33,365 bases of DNA from Desulfobacterales bacterium (lineage in GTDB: Bacteria; Desulfobacterota; Desulfobacteria; Desulfobacterales; C00003106), in NCBI GenBank assembly GCA_030594505.1, contig JAUVFC010000001.1:1-33365 (forward strand), read 5' to 3'. Below, piece after piece: positions 32,408 to 33,365 of the stretch (positions are counted from its first letter, which is position 1; each line of letters opens with the position of its first letter). Made by a program: the position numbers and the translations under genes. The notes beneath the pieces are model-generated. The model ran no database searches, was not told where the DNA came from, and saw only the letters and a list, made by a program, of their open reading frames with translations.

Positions 32408-32465
32408 TTTGGACACAGATTCAGCCGTCGTAGCCAAGGCTACTATGGCTGAATCTGTGTCCAAA
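32408..32465. repeat. 58-nt near-perfect palindrome, family E
   Basis: Arms TTTGGACACAGATTCAGCC (32408-32426) and exact inverse (32447-32465), with an inner GTAGCC-AA-GGCTAC hairpin (32430-32443). No T-tract follows on the minus strand. It lies 32 nt after the rplA stop and upstream of the L10 leader. The outer ends match those of 8090-8231. Confidence 0.85.
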
Positions 32466-32497
32466 ACAGTATTTCCTTTACTAATTATCGTATTCAA

Positions 32498-33202
32498 TTA
32501 TTTTACCATGGTTTTGACATGAACCGGATCAACTTTGACACTTGGTCCCATCGTGGTAGAAATAGCGATATCCTTCAAATAGACCCCTTTACTGCTGACA
32601 GGTTTAAGTCGAATGATTGTATCAAAAAATGACGCTAAATTTTCACGCAGCTTTCCTACGCCAAAAGAGACTTTTCCAATGGAAGTATGAACAATACCGG
32701 CTTTTTCAACTCTAAAATCAATCTTGCCGGCTTTTAGCTCTCTAACCGCCCTGGCAACATCAAAGGCAACCGTGCCGGATTTGGCATTCGGCATAAGTCC
32801 CCGCGGCCCTAGGAGCTTACCGATCTTCCCTACAGCCCCCATCACATCCGGGGTGGCAACTGCCTTATCAAAGTCCAGCCATCCTCCCTTTATCTTCTCG
32901 ATAAGGTCATCATTTCCCACAAAATCGGCCCCTGCGTCCTGGGCCTCTTTTTCTTTCTCTCCTTTAGCAAATACCAAAACCCGCACGGCTTTACCTGTGC
33001 CATTCGGCAAAACAACTGTTCCGCGAACCATCTGGTTTGCATGCCTTGGATCTACACCAAGCCGGACCGCTACATCAACTGATTCGTCAAATTTAGTATA
33101 CGACGAATCCAGAGCCAACTGTAATGCCTCGCTAAAATCATACTCCTTGTTCTCGTCTATCTTGTTAAGCGCCTCTTTATATTTTTTCCCTCTTTTTGGC
33201 AT
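32498..33202 (-). CDS. rplA: 50S ribosomal protein L1
   Basis: 234 residues; forms the mobile L1 stalk for E-site tRNA release and represses the L11 operon in E. coli. MPKRGKKYKEALNKID and the domain II motif GKIGKLLGPRGLMPNAKSGT are canonical. ATG start. rplK normally lies just upstream, but the next 163 nt to the window edge hold only repeats. Confidence 0.97.
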   Translation of the reverse strand: MPKRGKKYKEALNKIDENKEYDFSEALQLALDSSYTKFDESVDVAVRLGVDPRHANQMVRGTVVLPNGTGKAVRVLVFAKGEKEKEAQDAGADFVGNDDLIEKIKGGWLDFDKAVATPDVMGAVGKIGKLLGPRGLMPNAKSGTVAFDVARAVRELKAGKIDFRVEKAGIVHTSIGKVSFGVGKLRENLASFFDTIIRLKPVSSKGVYLKDIAISTTMGPSVKVDPVHVKTMVK

Positions 33203-33217
33203 GATCCCTCTCTAATA

Positions 33218-33259
33218 TTGACGATTTTCGATTGAAGATTGATGGTTTCGTAAAAAGTC
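33218..33259. repeat. Family B heptads joined to a family C element end
   Basis: TTGACGATTTTCGATTGAAG and one more GATTGA unit (33218-33242) run directly into TGATGGTTTCGTAAAAAGTC (33240-33259), an exact copy of the 6251-6381 end. No inverse copy of the family C end is found before the window stops, so the element may continue outside. It lies 15 nt upstream of rplA. Confidence 0.75.
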
Positions 33260-33315
33260 TTTGATGAGCTTATCTTGGTCTCTTTTTCATAGAGGTTCTT
33301 AGTGAAGCGAAGCGT

Positions 33316-33362
33316 AAAAATTGCAAACTGTTTGAGGGCGTTAGCCCGAGTTTTTGCAATTT
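33316..33362. repeat. Inverted repeat at the right edge (AAATTGCAAACT)
   Basis: AAAAATTGCAAACT (33316-33329) and AGTTTTTGCAATTT (33349-33362) are near-perfect inverses enclosing GGGC-GTTA-GCCC. It could be a further repeat family or a terminator for an upstream gene outside the window; the edge prevents a decision. Confidence 0.55.
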
Positions 33363-33365
33363 AGC

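Noticed and set aside
32162..32452. 96-residue plus-strand frame between rplJ and rplA
   Set aside because: It translates family B and E repeats and the L10 leader; its Leu/Asn/Ser-rich sequence comes from the repeats.

Overview
This window looks like a chromosomal segment of an anaerobic bacterium, most likely Desulfobacterota (Deltaproteobacteria-like). The grounds are a periplasmic [NiFe] hydrogenase related to the [NiFeSe] branch, a chemoreceptor with a c-type haem motif, a Cys-rich insert in EF-Tu, and Cys-containing (zinc-type) S4, S14, L24 and L36. This placement rests on sequence recall, not on a search.

Left part (1-4796, + strand): the 3' end of a methyl-accepting chemotaxis protein (MCP); the large subunit of a periplasmic [NiFe] hydrogenase; its Tat-exported small subunit; and, 3 nt later, a complete MCP with a CxxCH haem motif in its periplasmic domain. 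The arrangement suggests that H2 oxidation or periplasmic redox state is coupled to taxis. The large subunit stops exactly at the last Ni-ligand motif residue (His504), so it has no C-terminal peptide for the maturation protease to remove. A tandem-heptamer palindrome begins at the next base.

Right part (4793-33202, - strand, read right to left): an almost continuous expression superoperon. The order is rplA - (L10 leader) - rplJ - rplL - rpoB - rpoC - rpsL - rpsG - tuf - rpsJ - rplC - rplD - rplW - rplB - rpsS - rplV - rpsC - rplP - rpmC - rpsQ - rplN - rplX - rplE - rpsN - rpsH - rplF - rplR - rpsE - rpmD - rplO - secY - map - infA - rpmJ - rpsM - rpsK - rpsD - rpoA - rplQ. fusA is missing between rpsG and tuf, and adk is missing between secY and map. 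The rplQ and MCP stop codons overlap, so a very active operon runs head-on into the hydrogenase/MCP genes with no visible terminator.

The intergenic spaces of the superoperon carry many palindromic repeats of several unrelated sequence families. Three families have a 7-bp period, and there are MITE-like elements with 19-20 bp terminal inverted repeats. Many begin 0-18 nt after the stop codon of the upstream gene. Two stretches of more than 300 nt lack genes. 19644-20027 (rpsJ to rplC) holds an intrinsic-terminator-like hairpin and a MITE-like element. 32120-32497 (rplA to rplJ) holds a 58-nt palindrome, a likely L10 autoregulatory leader and a heptad hairpin.

Other oddities: S19 (rpsS) has GTA where its start codon should be, behind a well-placed Shine-Dalgarno; several core genes start with TTG; and map overlaps infA by 73 nt. 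No tRNA, rRNA, transposase or CRISPR array was seen.
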